Origin: Helicobacter pylori NQ4053 | GTDB taxonomy: Bacteria > Campylobacterota > Campylobacteria > Campylobacterales > Helicobacteraceae | Length of the DNA stretch: 64,000 nucleotides | Reading direction: 5' to 3' | Assembly: GCF_000274605.1 (NCBI RefSeq) | Contig: NZ_AKNV01000001.1 | Span: 124,001-188,000 of the forward strand | Part shown: positions 37,883-48,602 of the stretch, piece after piece | Numbering within the stretch: position 1 is the stretch's first letter | Layout of the letters: each line of letters starts with the position of its first letter | Program-made: the position numbers and the translations under genes | Notes under the pieces: model-generated | Databases searched by the model: none | What the model saw: the letters and a program-made list of their open reading frames with translations, nothing else | What the model was told of the DNA's origin: nothing

Positions 37883-38827
37883 ATGAAAACATTCAAAAAA
37901 GGCGTGGTCTTAGACGCTAAAAGCGTGGGGTTAAAAGCGCTAGAAGTTTTAAAAGAAGTGGCGGATTTTGATTTTTATGAGGTTACTTCGCCTAATCAAG
38001 TGGTTGAACGCTGCAAAGACGCTGAAATAATGGTATTGAATAAAGTCGTGATCACTCAAGAGATTTTAAGCCAATTGCCTAAACTCAAACTCATTTGCAT
38101 CACCGCTACAGGCACGGATAATGTGGATATAAAAAGCGCGAAAGCTTTAGGCATAGAAGTCAAAAACGTGAGCGCTTATTCTACAGAATCCGTAGCCCAG
38201 CACACTTTAGCGTGCGCGTTGTCTTTGTTGGGGAGAATCAATGATTACGATCGTTACTGCAAAAGCGGGGAATATAGCCAAAGCGATATTTTTACGCACA
38301 TTAGCGGTATGAAAATGGGGCTTATTAAAGGAGGTCAATGGGGGGTTATTGGCTTAGGCGCAATCGGTAAAAGAGTCGCCAAGCTCGCTCAAGCTTTCGG
38401 GGCAAAGGTGGTGTATTATTCCCCTAAAGATAAAAAAGAAGAGTATGAGCGCTTGAGTTTAGAAGAATTGCTTAAAACAAGCGGTATTATCAGCATTCAT
38501 GCCCCCTTAAATGAAAGCACGCGCGATTTAATCGCTCTCAAAGAATTGCAAAGCCTAAAAGATGGGGCGATTTTAATCAATGTGGGGCGTGGGGGCATTG
38601 TGAATGAAAAGGATTTGGCTTTAATTTTAGAAACCAAAGATTTGTATTACGCAAGCGATGTGTTTGTGAAAGAGCCTTTTGAAAAAGATCATGCGTTTTT
38701 GAACCCAAAGATCCAAAACAAATTGCTTTTAACCCCCCATATCGCATGGGCGTATAGCGACAGCTTGAAAACCTTAGTAGAAAAAACCAAAGAAAATATC
38801 CAGGATTTTTTAGCTTCTCAAAAATAA
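37883..38827 (+). CDS. D-isomer-specific 2-hydroxyacid dehydrogenase
   Basis: This is a 314-residue NAD-dependent enzyme. Rossmann motif GVIGLGAIGKRVAKLAQAFG (about 153-172), substrate Arg region INVGRGGIVNE (about 233-243), catalytic Glu and the His in LLTPHIAWAYSD (about 286-297) are present. The sequence is close to glycerate/phosphoglycerate dehydrogenases and the locus (HP0096) is often labelled serA-like. The exact substrate is uncertain, and the absence of an ACT domain makes it unlike classical SerA. Confidence 0.8.
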   Translation: MKTFKKGVVLDAKSVGLKALEVLKEVADFDFYEVTSPNQVVERCKDAEIMVLNKVVITQEILSQLPKLKLICITATGTDNVDIKSAKALGIEVKNVSAYSTESVAQHTLACALSLLGRINDYDRYCKSGEYSQSDIFTHISGMKMGLIKGGQWGVIGLGAIGKRVAKLAQAFGAKVVYYSPKDKKEEYERLSLEELLKTSGIISIHAPLNESTRDLIALKELQSLKDGAILINVGRGGIVNEKDLALILETKDLYYASDVFVKEPFEKDHAFLNPKIQNKLLLTPHIAWAYSDSLKTLVEKTKENIQDFLASQK

Positions 38828-38992
38828 AAGTAGGATTTTATAGAGAGATGGGTTTGATTGTTTGAGTTTTTTTACTGCTAACGCTTAATGTTTTTGGGTA
38901 TGGCATGATAAAAAAGCTCAAAGCATTTTTTTAATGTAATGCAAAATAAAAGAGTTTGTTTTAATCAAGCGATGATTTTTTAAATAGGAAAG

Positions 38993-39026
38993 AAAAGCCT
39001 TTGAGTAACCACCCCCAAAGGCTTTT
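38993..39026. terminator. Bidirectional terminator between convergent genes
   Basis: AAAAGCCTTTG pairs with CAAAGGCTTTT around a 12-base loop. It can end both the dehydrogenase transcript (plus) and the lipoprotein transcript (minus). Confidence 0.75.
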
Positions 39027-39040
39027 ATGACAGAGAGCGA

Positions 39041-39754
39041 TTAAGCCTTAGAAATATCAATTTTAAAGGTGTGGATTTCATCTTCTAAAAAGACTTTAAC
39101 CACCACCACGCCCGGGGTTTTAAGGTTTTTGGTATCCACCACGACAAACCCTCCTTTAGCCTTATTTTCAACATTAAGGGTGTTTTTCTTAAGGTAATTG
39201 ATCGCTAGGATCTTTAAAGCTTGGCGGCTTTCTTGCATGACCTCTTGCTCTTCTACATCATCCATCATCATCATGCCAAAGCCCGGCCCATACATGCCCA
39301 TTCCCCCATACATCATGCCGTTATAAGCTAAAAAACTCCCTTGCCCGTAATAAAACATAGGCGGGGTGATCATATTGATATTATCAATAGGGGCGGTCGG
39401 CACGCTGATATTAAAGCTTTGTAAAATGCCCTCAAAATCAAAACTGGATTTCATCACCTGTCTCAAGCTTAAGACCGGTAAATTCGTTTGGTTGATAGAC
39501 ACTGAAATGGCTTTACGGCTAAACACCACAGGATTTCCCTCTATAACTTGCGCCGCTACATACAGCACTAAGGGGGATTCATTCAAACCTTTCAATTTGC
39601 TTTGAGCGATTTCTAGCTGGACTTTAGATTTGGCTTGTGTGGAGGTCATCACTTGAATCCCATTATTATAGGAAGTAACATGTTCAGGCGTGATCTTATA
39701 GCTCGCGCAAGCGCTCATCAATAAGGCTATCGCTACTAAAATGATTTTTTTCAT
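39041..39754 (-). CDS. Lipoprotein with a Met/Gly-rich segment
   Basis: This 237-residue protein has signal peptide MKKIILVAIALLMSAC with a lipobox SAC (Cys16). A beta-rich body follows, with a Met/Gly/Tyr stretch (NGMMYGGMGMYGPGFGMMMM, about 144-163) and a C-terminal domain ending in HTFKIDISKA. No known domain. It matches the HP0097 position. The Met/Gly block resembles that of the secreted repeat protein at 21688, hinting at metal binding or oxidant scavenging. This is speculative. Confidence 0.7.
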   Translation of the reverse strand: MKKIILVAIALLMSACASYKITPEHVTSYNNGIQVMTSTQAKSKVQLEIAQSKLKGLNESPLVLYVAAQVIEGNPVVFSRKAISVSINQTNLPVLSLRQVMKSSFDFEGILQSFNISVPTAPIDNINMITPPMFYYGQGSFLAYNGMMYGGMGMYGPGFGMMMMDDVEEQEVMQESRQALKILAINYLKKNTLNVENKAKGGFVVVDTKNLKTPGVVVVKVFLEDEIHTFKIDISKA

Positions 39755-39860
39755 TCAGACTCCTTTCATTCAGTTTAATTTTCGTTTAGAGTTTATTTAA
39801 TTATAGTGTGTTTTAACTTAAAATGTAACTTTTATTAAGGTTAAAAGCGTAAAAAAAGCT

Positions 39861-41327
<1,467 letters not shown>

Positions 41328-41519
41328 TTAATACTTTGGATAATTTTAAGCCGTAGCATACCCTAAAAGAGCGAATGCAACCTTAAAATGATTTTTTAAT
41401 GAGAATGATCGATCGCCTTTTTAATCCAGTTTAATTTTGGATTTATGCTTATAATACTATAATGCGGTTTAAAATTTTGCCGCAAATGGGCAAAAAATTC
41501 ATCATAGTAAGGTTGTGTT

Positions 41520-43547
41520 TTGTCTAAAGGTTTGAGTATCGGTAATAAAATCATATTGTGCGTGTCGTTGATTGTGATCGTGTGCGTGAGCATTTTAGGG
41601 GTGTCTTTAAACAGCAAAGTGAAAGAAATCTTAAAAGAAAACACCTTGCATTCCATGCAAGATAGTTTGCATTTTAAGGTTAAGGAAGTGCAAGGGGTTT
41701 TGGAAAATGCCTATACGAGCATGGGCATTGTCAAAGAAATGCTCCCTAAAGACACCAAAAGAGAAATCAAAATCAATTTGTTAAAAAACTTCATTTTAGC
41801 CAATTCGCATGTCGCTGGGGTGAGCATGTTTTTTAAAGACAGAGAAGATTTAAGATTAACGCTTTTAAGGGATAACGATACGATTAAAGTGATGGAAAAC
41901 CCGTCATTAGGGAATAGCCCTTTAGCACAAAAAGCGATGAAAAATAAAGAAATTTCTAAAAGCTTGCCTTATTATAGGAAAATGCCTAATGGGGCGGAAG
42001 TTTATGGGGTTGATGTTCTTTTACCTTTATTGAATGAAAACACCAAAGAGGTTGTAGGGGCTTTGATGATTTTCCTTTCCATTGACAGCTTCAGTAATGA
42101 AATCACTAAAAACAGGAGCGATTTGTTTTTAATTGGCGTTAAAGGTAAAGTGCTTTTGAGCGCGAATAAAAGCTTGCAAGACAAATCCATCACCGAAATT
42201 TATAAAAGCGTGCCTAAAGCCACTAACGAAGTGATGGCTATTTTAGAAAACGGCTCTAAAGCGACTTTAGAATACCTGGATCCCTTTAGCCATAAGGAAA
42301 ATTTTTTAGCCGTTGAAACCTTTAAAATGCTAGGCAAAACAGAAAGTAAAGACAATCTTAATTGGATGATCGCTTTAATCATTGAAAAAGACAAGGTCTA
42401 TGAGCAAGTAGGCTCGGTGCGTTTTGTGGTGATCGTGGCGAGCGCTATCATGGTGTTAGCCTTGATTATAGCGATCACTCTCTTAATGCGAGCGATTGTG
42501 AGCAATCGTTTGGAAGTCGTTTCTAGCACCTTATCTCATTTCTTCAAATTATTGAACAATCAAGCCAATTCCAGCGGTACTAAATTGGTTGAAGCGAAAT
42601 CTAATGACGAATTAGGCCGCATGCAAACAGCCATTAATAAAAATATCTTGCAAACCCAAAAAACCATGCAAGAAGACAAGCAAGCCGTCCAAGACACCAT
42701 TAAAGTGGTTTCAGATGTGAAAGCAGGGAATTTTGCGGTGCGCATCACAGCTGATCCCGCAAGCCCTGATCTGAAAGAATTGAGAGACGCGCTAAATGGG
42801 ATCATGGATTATTTGCAAGAAAGCGTAGGGACTCACATGCCAAGCATTTTCAAAATCTTTGAAAGCTATTCTGGTTTGGATTTTAGAGGCCGGATCCAAA
42901 ACGCTTCGGGTAGGGTGGAATTGGTTACTAACGCTTTAGGGCAAGAAATCCAAAAAATGCTAGAAACTTCGTCTAATTTTGCCAAAGATTTAGCGAACGA
43001 TAGCGCGAATTTAAAAGAATGCGTGCAGAATTTAGAAAAGGCTTCAAACTCCCAACACAAAAGCTTGATGGAAACTTCTAAAACGATAGAAAATATCACC
43101 ACTTCCATTCAAGGCGTGAGCTCTCAAAGTGAAGCCATGATTGAACAAGGGCAAGACATTAAAAGCATTGTAGAAATCATTAGAGATATTGCCGATCAAA
43201 CCAATCTTTTAGCCCTAAACGCTGCTATTGAAGCCGCAAGGGCCGGCGAGCATGGCAGAGGTTTTGCGGTGGTGGCTGATGAAGTTAGGAAACTCGCTGA
43301 AAGGACGCAAAAATCGCTCAGCGAGATTGAAGCCAATATCAATATTTTAGTTCAAAGCATTTCAGACACGAGCGAAAGCATTAAAAACCAGGTTAAAGAA
43401 GTAGAAGAGATTAACGCTTCTATTGAAGCCTTAAGATCGGTTACTGAGGGCAATCTAAAAATCGCTAGCGATTCGTTAGAAATCAGTCAAGAAATTGACA
43501 AAGTCTCTAACGATATTTTAGAAGATGTGAATAAAAAGCAGTTTTAA
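41520..43547 (+). CDS. tlpA: Methyl-accepting chemotaxis protein TlpA
   Basis: This 675-residue receptor starts at a TTG ([17 protein letters not shown]), consistent with the known length; AAGG lies nearby upstream. It has a membrane helix (about 7-29), a periplasmic dCache-type domain (about 30-295), a second membrane helix (about 300-325), linkers and the signalling tip [19 protein letters not shown]. Its last 60 residues before the end and the tip are almost identical to TlpC. TlpA is reported to respond to arginine and bicarbonate and to mediate some repellent responses. Its stop overlaps queH's start. Confidence 0.92.
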   Translation: MSKGLSIGNKIILCVSLIVIVCVSILGVSLNSKVKEILKENTLHSMQDSLHFKVKEVQGVLENAYTSMGIVKEMLPKDTKREIKINLLKNFILANSHVAGVSMFFKDREDLRLTLLRDNDTIKVMENPSLGNSPLAQKAMKNKEISKSLPYYRKMPNGAEVYGVDVLLPLLNENTKEVVGALMIFLSIDSFSNEITKNRSDLFLIGVKGKVLLSANKSLQDKSITEIYKSVPKATNEVMAILENGSKATLEYLDPFSHKENFLAVETFKMLGKTESKDNLNWMIALIIEKDKVYEQVGSVRFVVIVASAIMVLALIIAITLLMRAIVSNRLEVVSSTLSHFFKLLNNQANSSGTKLVEAKSNDELGRMQTAINKNILQTQKTMQEDKQAVQDTIKVVSDVKAGNFAVRITADPASPDLKELRDALNGIMDYLQESVGTHMPSIFKIFESYSGLDFRGRIQNASGRVELVTNALGQEIQKMLETSSNFAKDLANDSANLKECVQNLEKASNSQHKSLMETSKTIENITTSIQGVSSQSEAMIEQGQDIKSIVEIIRDIADQTNLLALNAAIEAARAGEHGRGFAVVADEVRKLAERTQKSLSEIEANINILVQSISDTSESIKNQVKEVEEINASIEALRSVTEGNLKIASDSLEISQEIDKVSNDILEDVNKKQF

Positions 43548-44653
43548 TGCTCATTCATATTTGCTGCTCGGTGGATAACCTGTATTTTTTAAAAAAGGCT
43601 AAAGAGGCTTTTGCGGGTGAAAAAATTGTAGGGTTTTTTTATAACCCCAATATCCACCCTTATAGCGAATACTTGTTGCGTTTAGAGGATGTGAAACGCA
43701 CTTGCGAGATGCTAGAAATTGAATTGCTTGAGGGCGATTATGAATTAGAAAAATTTTTAGACAAAGCTAAGGGTAAGGAATTGTTAGGGGAAAAAAGCGA
43801 GCGCTGTTTTGAATGCTTTGACTTGCGATTAGAAACGAGCGCGTTAAAAGCCTTTGAATTAGGGGAAGAAAAATTCACTACCACCTTACTCACAAGTCCT
43901 AAAAAAGACCCTAACCAGCTCATCGCTAAGGGACAACACATCGCGCAAAGGCACAATTTGGAATTTGTTGTGTTTAGAAACGATAATTTTGAACATTTTA
44001 AGAGCGAGTTGGATTTAAACTTGCAAGCTTTGGCGAGAGAAAACGAGCTTTATCGGCAAAATTATTGCGGTTGCCAATTCGCTTTAAAAATCCAAAAAGA
44101 ATCCCAAAACAGAAGCCCCTTTGAGCTTTATTCGCCTTTAAAACGCCAGATTTTACCCGCAAGTATTGAAGAAAGAACGCAAGTTTTTAGAACATTAGAA
44201 GCAACTAAAAAGGACGCTAATAAGCCTTTTTTAGCCCAAAAAACGATTGCAACTTACCGCTTATTGAATGGGGGCGTGTGGCTTTCTAAAAATTCAAACC
44301 CCTTGAATTGCTGCATTCTAGCGCGCTCTAAAAGTAAGGCTAAAGTTAGGATCAACGATTTAAGGTGGGTTTTTTCTCAGCGTTTGAGCGCTCTAGTGGG
44401 TTATAGCCAAAGAGATGAAACCTTGTTTTTAACTTTAGAAGGCCTTAATACTCTTATGGCGAAAAACTACGATAATTTAAAAGAGTTAAACCTTAACCCC
44501 TTAAATTATGAAGAAGAGTTGTCTTTAAGGGCGTTAGTGAGCGGGAGCGAGAGTATTAACCCTATTATCGTGCTAGAAGAATGCATAGAAAAAACCCTTT
44601 TTGTAGAAATTAAAAGCATTTTTCAAGAAGAAAAGGTGTTTTATTTGCTCTAA
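43547..44653 (+). CDS. queH: Epoxyqueuosine reductase QueH with C-terminal extension
   Basis: This is a 368-residue protein. The QueH core lies in the first 190 residues: IHICCSVDNLYFLKK, FFYNPNIHPYSEY, RCFECFDLRLE, TTTLLTSPKKDPNQL and NYCGCQFAL. These carry the cysteine pairs that bind an iron-sulfur cluster and a second metal. It reduces epoxyqueuosine in the last step of tRNA queuosine synthesis. The remaining 175 residues (from about 194) are an additional domain not in minimal QueH. It overlaps the tlpA stop by one base. Confidence 0.85.
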   Translation: MLIHICCSVDNLYFLKKAKEAFAGEKIVGFFYNPNIHPYSEYLLRLEDVKRTCEMLEIELLEGDYELEKFLDKAKGKELLGEKSERCFECFDLRLETSALKAFELGEEKFTTTLLTSPKKDPNQLIAKGQHIAQRHNLEFVVFRNDNFEHFKSELDLNLQALARENELYRQNYCGCQFALKIQKESQNRSPFELYSPLKRQILPASIEERTQVFRTLEATKKDANKPFLAQKTIATYRLLNGGVWLSKNSNPLNCCILARSKSKAKVRINDLRWVFSQRLSALVGYSQRDETLFLTLEGLNTLMAKNYDNLKELNLNPLNYEEELSLRALVSGSESINPIIVLEECIEKTLFVEIKSIFQEEKVFYLL

Positions 44654-44671
44654 GCTAAACTTTAATACTCC

Positions 44672-44940
44672 TTAGCAGAAATCCCAGTCGTCTTTAGCGG
44701 TTGGGATGAATGCTACCAATTCGTGGTATAATATCCCCATACATTCGTATCTAGCATAGGAAGTGCGCAAAGTTACGCCTTTGGAGATATGATGTGTGAG
44801 ACCTGTAGGGAATGCGTTGGAGCTCAAACTCTGTAAAATCCCTACTATAGGGACACAGAGTGAGAACCAAACTCTCCCTACTGGCAACATCAGCCTAGGA
44901 AGCCCAATCTTCTTTAGCGGTTGGGCACTTCACTGGAGCG
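44672..44940 (+). mobile_element. Decayed IS605-family remnant (tnpB tail and right-end hairpins)
   Basis: One frame reads EVRKVTPLEI, a stop, then CVRPVGNALELKLCKIPT and SENQTLPTGNISLGSPIFF. This resembles the end of IS605-type OrfB/TnpB (VRPVG region). It is followed by GCCCAATC...GGTTGGGC (44902-44926), a right-end-like palindrome. A second similar palindrome, ATCCCAGTCG...CGGTTGGGAT, lies at 44681-44707. Both contain TCTTTAGCGGTTGGG. No transposase frame remains, so it is immobile. Element naming rests on pattern memory. Confidence 0.5.
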
Positions 44941-45138
44941 ATAAATTCTCGTAATGAAAAATCATTAAAGTTGGCTTTAGTTATCCATGCTTGATGGGAA
45001 CAAAACCTAAAACAATATATTATTTTAAAATATAGCGTTGTGTGTAAGTAGGGGTTATATTCAGTCAAAACATGCAAGTAATTTAAAGTTAATTTAAGAT
45101 AATTAGGCACAATAGCCGTAAAAAGTTTAAGGCTGTAT
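44941..45138 (+). other. AT-rich region upstream of the outer membrane gene
   Basis: No ORF or hairpin of note. It carries runs such as ATATATTATTTTAAAATATAG near 45017-45035, and the promoter of the next gene should be here. Confidence 0.4.
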
Positions 45139-45903
45139 TTGAAAACTCTATTCAGTATTATTTATCTCTTTTTATCGTTGAATTTACTCTTTTTAGAAGC
45201 TAATGAAATCACTTGGTCTAAATTCTTAGAAAACTTTAAAAACAAGAATGACGATGACAAACCTAAACCCCTAACTATTGAAAAAAACAATGAAAAACAG
45301 CAAATCCTAGACAAAAACCAGCAAATCTTAAAAAGGGCTTTGGAAAAAAGCCTTAAATTTTTCTTTATTTTTGGATACAACTATTCGCAAGCCACTTTTT
45401 CAACTTCTAATCAAACCTTGACTCTTGTAGCCAATAGCATAGGGTTTAACACCGCTACCGGTTTAGAGCATTTTTTAAGAAACCACCCTAAAGTCGGTTT
45501 TAGAATCTTTAGCGTCTATAACTATTTCCATTCTGTTTCGCTCTCTCAGCCTCAAATCCTAATGGTGCAAAATTACGGAGGCGCGTTAGATTTTTCTTGG
45601 ATTTTTGTAGATAAAAATATTTATCGCTTTAGGAGTTATTTAGGAATCGCTTTAGAACAAGGGGTGTTATTAGTGGATACGATTAAAACCGGTGCGATCA
45701 CAACCATCATTCCTAGAACCAAGAAAACCTTTTTCCAAGCCCCTTTTCGTTTTGGTTTTATCGTGGATTTTATCGGCTATTTGTCCTTGCAATTAGGGAT
45801 TGAAATGCCTTTAGTGAGGAATGTTTTTTACACCTACAACAACCATCAAGAAAGATTCAAACCACGATTTAACGCTAATCTTTCTTTAATCGTTTCGTTT
45901 TAA
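45139..45903 (+). CDS. Outer membrane beta-barrel protein, Helicobacter OMP type
   Basis: This 254-residue protein starts at TTG, with signal peptide LKTLFSIIYLFLSLNLLFLEA. A charged N-terminal segment (about 30-75) is followed by alternating hydrophobic beta strands (FFFIFGYNYSQATF, VGFRIFSVYNYFHSV, FRFGFIVDFIGYLSL). It ends NANLSLIVSF, a Phe-terminated barrel signature. It resembles small Hop/Hof-type proteins. The position matches HP0101. Its 3' end overlaps the convergent glycosyltransferase by 18 bases. Confidence 0.7.
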   Translation: MKTLFSIIYLFLSLNLLFLEANEITWSKFLENFKNKNDDDKPKPLTIEKNNEKQQILDKNQQILKRALEKSLKFFFIFGYNYSQATFSTSNQTLTLVANSIGFNTATGLEHFLRNHPKVGFRIFSVYNYFHSVSLSQPQILMVQNYGGALDFSWIFVDKNIYRFRSYLGIALEQGVLLVDTIKTGAITTIIPRTKKTFFQAPFRFGFIVDFIGYLSLQLGIEMPLVRNVFYTYNNHQERFKPRFNANLSLIVSF

Positions 45904-46665
45904 TCCCCCTTTTCCCCTTTTAAATAAGCCCATGATTTTCCTAGGGTATTTCAAAAACATGGAAAAAACATTCGCTTGAATGCCGTTTTCTTTACATGCT
46001 CTTATGTTTTCTTTATTCCTTAATAAAAGGCTTTTAAACCCCCTTGCGCTAACTCCCCCGGTGCGCATGATAACTAACACTTCTTTCAAGTAAGAAAAGC
46101 TTATTTTTTGCACCACAAACAAGCGGATGATCATCTCAAAATCCGCTGAAATTTTATAATCGGTTTTGTATAGCCCGTAGCGTTCATGAATGGCTTTTTT
46201 AACAAAGAGCGTGGGGTGGGCTGGCACCACGCCATAAAGCAAGGTTTTAGGGCTAAACTCCCCGCTTTCATAATAACGGACCACTTTTTCTAAACGATCC
46301 GGTTTGACAAAAACCAGATCCGCATACACGCTATCGCAATTTTTGTTTTCAAACTCATGCACCACTTTTTCTATTACAAACTCATCTTTGTAAAAATCAT
46401 CGCTATTCAATAAAGCGATAATATCCCCACTAGAGCGCTTTATGCCCTTATTCATAGCGTCATAAATGCCCTTATCTTTTTCACTCATCACGCAAGCGAT
46501 TCTATCTCTATATTTTTGAATGATTTCTAAAGTGCTATCCGCGCTAGCCCCATCTATAATGATGTATTCAATGTTTTTATAAGTTTGATTAAGCACGGAA
46601 AGAATGGTGTCTTCAATGGTTTTTTCGCTATTAAAACACGCCGTGATCACAGAAACTTTTAACAA
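45886..46665 (-). CDS. Family 2 glycosyltransferase
   Basis: This 259-residue GT-A enzyme starts KVSVITACFNSEKTIEDTI, with the donor-site Asp in IIDGASADSTLEI and the metal DxD-like LLNSDDFYKD (about 84-93). It ends in a basic tail. It matches HP0102. I recall reports linking this gene to LPS core/Trio assembly. The precise sugar is not decidable from sequence. It is likely to act at the cytoplasmic face of the inner membrane. It lies 30 bases after tlpB on the same strand. Confidence 0.8.
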   Translation of the reverse strand: MLKVSVITACFNSEKTIEDTILSVLNQTYKNIEYIIIDGASADSTLEIIQKYRDRIACVMSEKDKGIYDAMNKGIKRSSGDIIALLNSDDFYKDEFVIEKVVHEFENKNCDSVYADLVFVKPDRLEKVVRYYESGEFSPKTLLYGVVPAHPTLFVKKAIHERYGLYKTDYKISADFEMIIRLFVVQKISFSYLKEVLVIMRTGGVSARGFKSLLLRNKENIRACKENGIQANVFSMFLKYPRKIMGLFKRGKGGLKRND

Positions 46666-46695
46666 TCCAACCCTTTTATAATAAACTCCTCCTGA

Positions 46696-48393
46696 TTAAG
46701 TTTTAAACAAATTCACTTGTTTGTCTAAATTCATAGTCGTTCCACTCACATGCGTAGCGATATTTAAAATATCTGAAGAATCCGCTAAAGTTTTAGAAGC
46801 CACTTTTTCCACTTCTACAAAATCGCTTACCATAGCTTCAATTTGGTGTCCGGATTTAGCGTAATCGTCCATGCTTTGATTGCTATCTGACACGACTGAG
46901 CTTAAATTAGAACTCATTTTTTCGTAAGTTTCTTGCACGCTTTTACTCATATCGCTCAAGCGCTCCATTTTTTGCGAATTGAGATTCATTTGCGAACTCA
47001 CATCATTGATTTCTTGGACAATCACCATGATAGTGGAATTGATTTCGGCTAAAGACTTTTGAGTGCGCCCGGCTAAATTCCTAACCTCATCCGCCACCAC
47101 CGCAAAGCCTCTGCCATGCTCGCCAGCCCTTGCGGCTTCAATAGCAGCGTTTAGGGCTAACAGATTCGTCTGATCGGCAATATCATTGATAATATCCAAA
47201 ATGGATTTGACATCATCAGCGTTACGGCTTAGCTGCTCCACTTTACTAGAGAGTTCCTCTTCAGTGTGCGCGCTCTCTATGATTTGAGAAAATAAATCCC
47301 CGATCGCATCCTTGCTCTCTTTGACAAGCCCTTGCGTTTCAATCAAACGCTTCCTTAACCCTTGAGACTGCTCTATGGAAGCATTCATCATGCTCGCTAC
47401 ATCCGTGGCTTTATTTTTTACGGAATTTAGAGTGGTTGAGGAATCTTTCATGCTCTTTTGGGTTTCTTGCGCGATTTGGACTAATTTGTCCATTGAAGTT
47501 TTATTGGAAGTGGAAATGCCTTTAATCTCTTCCATAATCAAGCGGGCGTTTTCCACAAACAAATTGATCCCACGGCCCACTTGCGAGATTTCATCGTTGC
47601 GATCACCCACATCAATTTTGGCCCTCAAATCCTTATCCCCATGGCTAAAAGCGTTGATTTTAAGGACCAATTCATCAATGCGTTTCACGATCCTTAGTTT
47701 AGCGTATATGAGCGTCAAAACCACTAACGCTATCGTCGCTGTCAGTATCCAAAGGAATAATTTTGCGGTGTTTTCATTAAAAACCTTATTCACGCCTTCT
47801 TTAATCGCTTTATTTTCTGTGTTAATGTCAGTGTAATAAGAAGTCGTTGCGATCACCATTTGAGACACCTCATCATAATGCGAGTAGGCGAATTTTTTCT
47901 CCGGCACGCCTCCATCGTATTTAGGCATTTTATAATAAGTGTAGCCTCCCCCTTTTTTAGCCGCTTCCAAATACCCCCTAACATAATACACCCCATCAAC
48001 GCTCTGAGCGTCAAGCCCTGATTGGCCTACGGTTTTAGGATTGACCGGATCAAACAGCACTACCCCGTTTTTATCCACCACCACCATATAAATCATGCCC
48101 TTATCGTCGTTAATGCGTTTGAAATAATCCAACGCCATTTTTCTTGCAGTAGCATTGTCAAAATTTTTGTAATACTCATGAATGCCCTGTTCAATAATTT
48201 TTGTCATGTAAGCGAGCGTTTTTTCACGCTTTTTGTATTGCCCGGTTTCTAAATGCTCCATGAGTTGCACTAACACATCTTTTTGTATAACCTTTACAAA
48301 ACCAATAAAAAGCCCCCCTAAACCTAAAAGAGCGGCTAGCACGACAAACATAATACGAGTCCCTAGCGAAGCAAATACTGAAGCAAACATCAT
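46696..48393 (-). CDS. tlpB: Chemoreceptor TlpB (urea/pH sensing)
   Basis: This 565-residue receptor has a membrane helix at about 8-30 ([19 protein letters not shown]), a single periplasmic PAS/sCache domain (about 35-205, with [16 protein letters not shown] and [11 protein letters not shown]), a second membrane helix (about 209-230), a HAMP domain ([18 protein letters not shown]) and the signalling tip [19 protein letters not shown]. TlpB mediates repulsion from acid and attraction to urea. Its leader carries a G10 tract. Confidence 0.92.
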   Translation of the reverse strand: MMFASVFASLGTRIMFVVLAALLGLGGLFIGFVKVIQKDVLVQLMEHLETGQYKKREKTLAYMTKIIEQGIHEYYKNFDNATARKMALDYFKRINDDKGMIYMVVVDKNGVVLFDPVNPKTVGQSGLDAQSVDGVYYVRGYLEAAKKGGGYTYYKMPKYDGGVPEKKFAYSHYDEVSQMVIATTSYYTDINTENKAIKEGVNKVFNENTAKLFLWILTATIALVVLTLIYAKLRIVKRIDELVLKINAFSHGDKDLRAKIDVGDRNDEISQVGRGINLFVENARLIMEEIKGISTSNKTSMDKLVQIAQETQKSMKDSSTTLNSVKNKATDVASMMNASIEQSQGLRKRLIETQGLVKESKDAIGDLFSQIIESAHTEEELSSKVEQLSRNADDVKSILDIINDIADQTNLLALNAAIEAARAGEHGRGFAVVADEVRNLAGRTQKSLAEINSTIMVIVQEINDVSSQMNLNSQKMERLSDMSKSVQETYEKMSSNLSSVVSDSNQSMDDYAKSGHQIEAMVSDFVEVEKVASKTLADSSDILNIATHVSGTTMNLDKQVNLFKT

Positions 48394-48602
48394 TCATCTC
48401 CTATAAATCATTTTTAAGTCAAACCCTAATTTGAGAGTTCAGCTTCCAAATGCACCCCCCCCCCGAAAAATGAGTGGCGCAAAGTAAAATTAAAATCCGG
48501 TGGTTTGAAAACCGCTGAAAAAAGCGAAAAGCCAACAATCTAGGATTATAGAACATTCCTTTTTAAGTTAGGCTTAAAGAATAAATAATAAAAATAAAAA
48601 TC
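48394..48602 (-). promoter_or_regulatory. tlpB leader with G10 tract (RepG small-RNA target)
   Basis: On the coding strand there are ten consecutive G at 48455-48464, about 62 bases before the ATG. In H. pylori the small RNA RepG is established to bind this homopolymeric tract through a C/U-rich loop. Tract length sets whether tlpB is repressed or activated. RepG itself is encoded elsewhere. The remaining part of the gap is AT-rich and should contain the tlpB promoter. Confidence 0.75.

Noticed and set aside
44672-45110. Two 71-72-codon minus-strand frames near queH
   Set aside because: They are antisense to the IS605-type remnant and its flank. The protein sequence follows the element's hairpins, not a gene.
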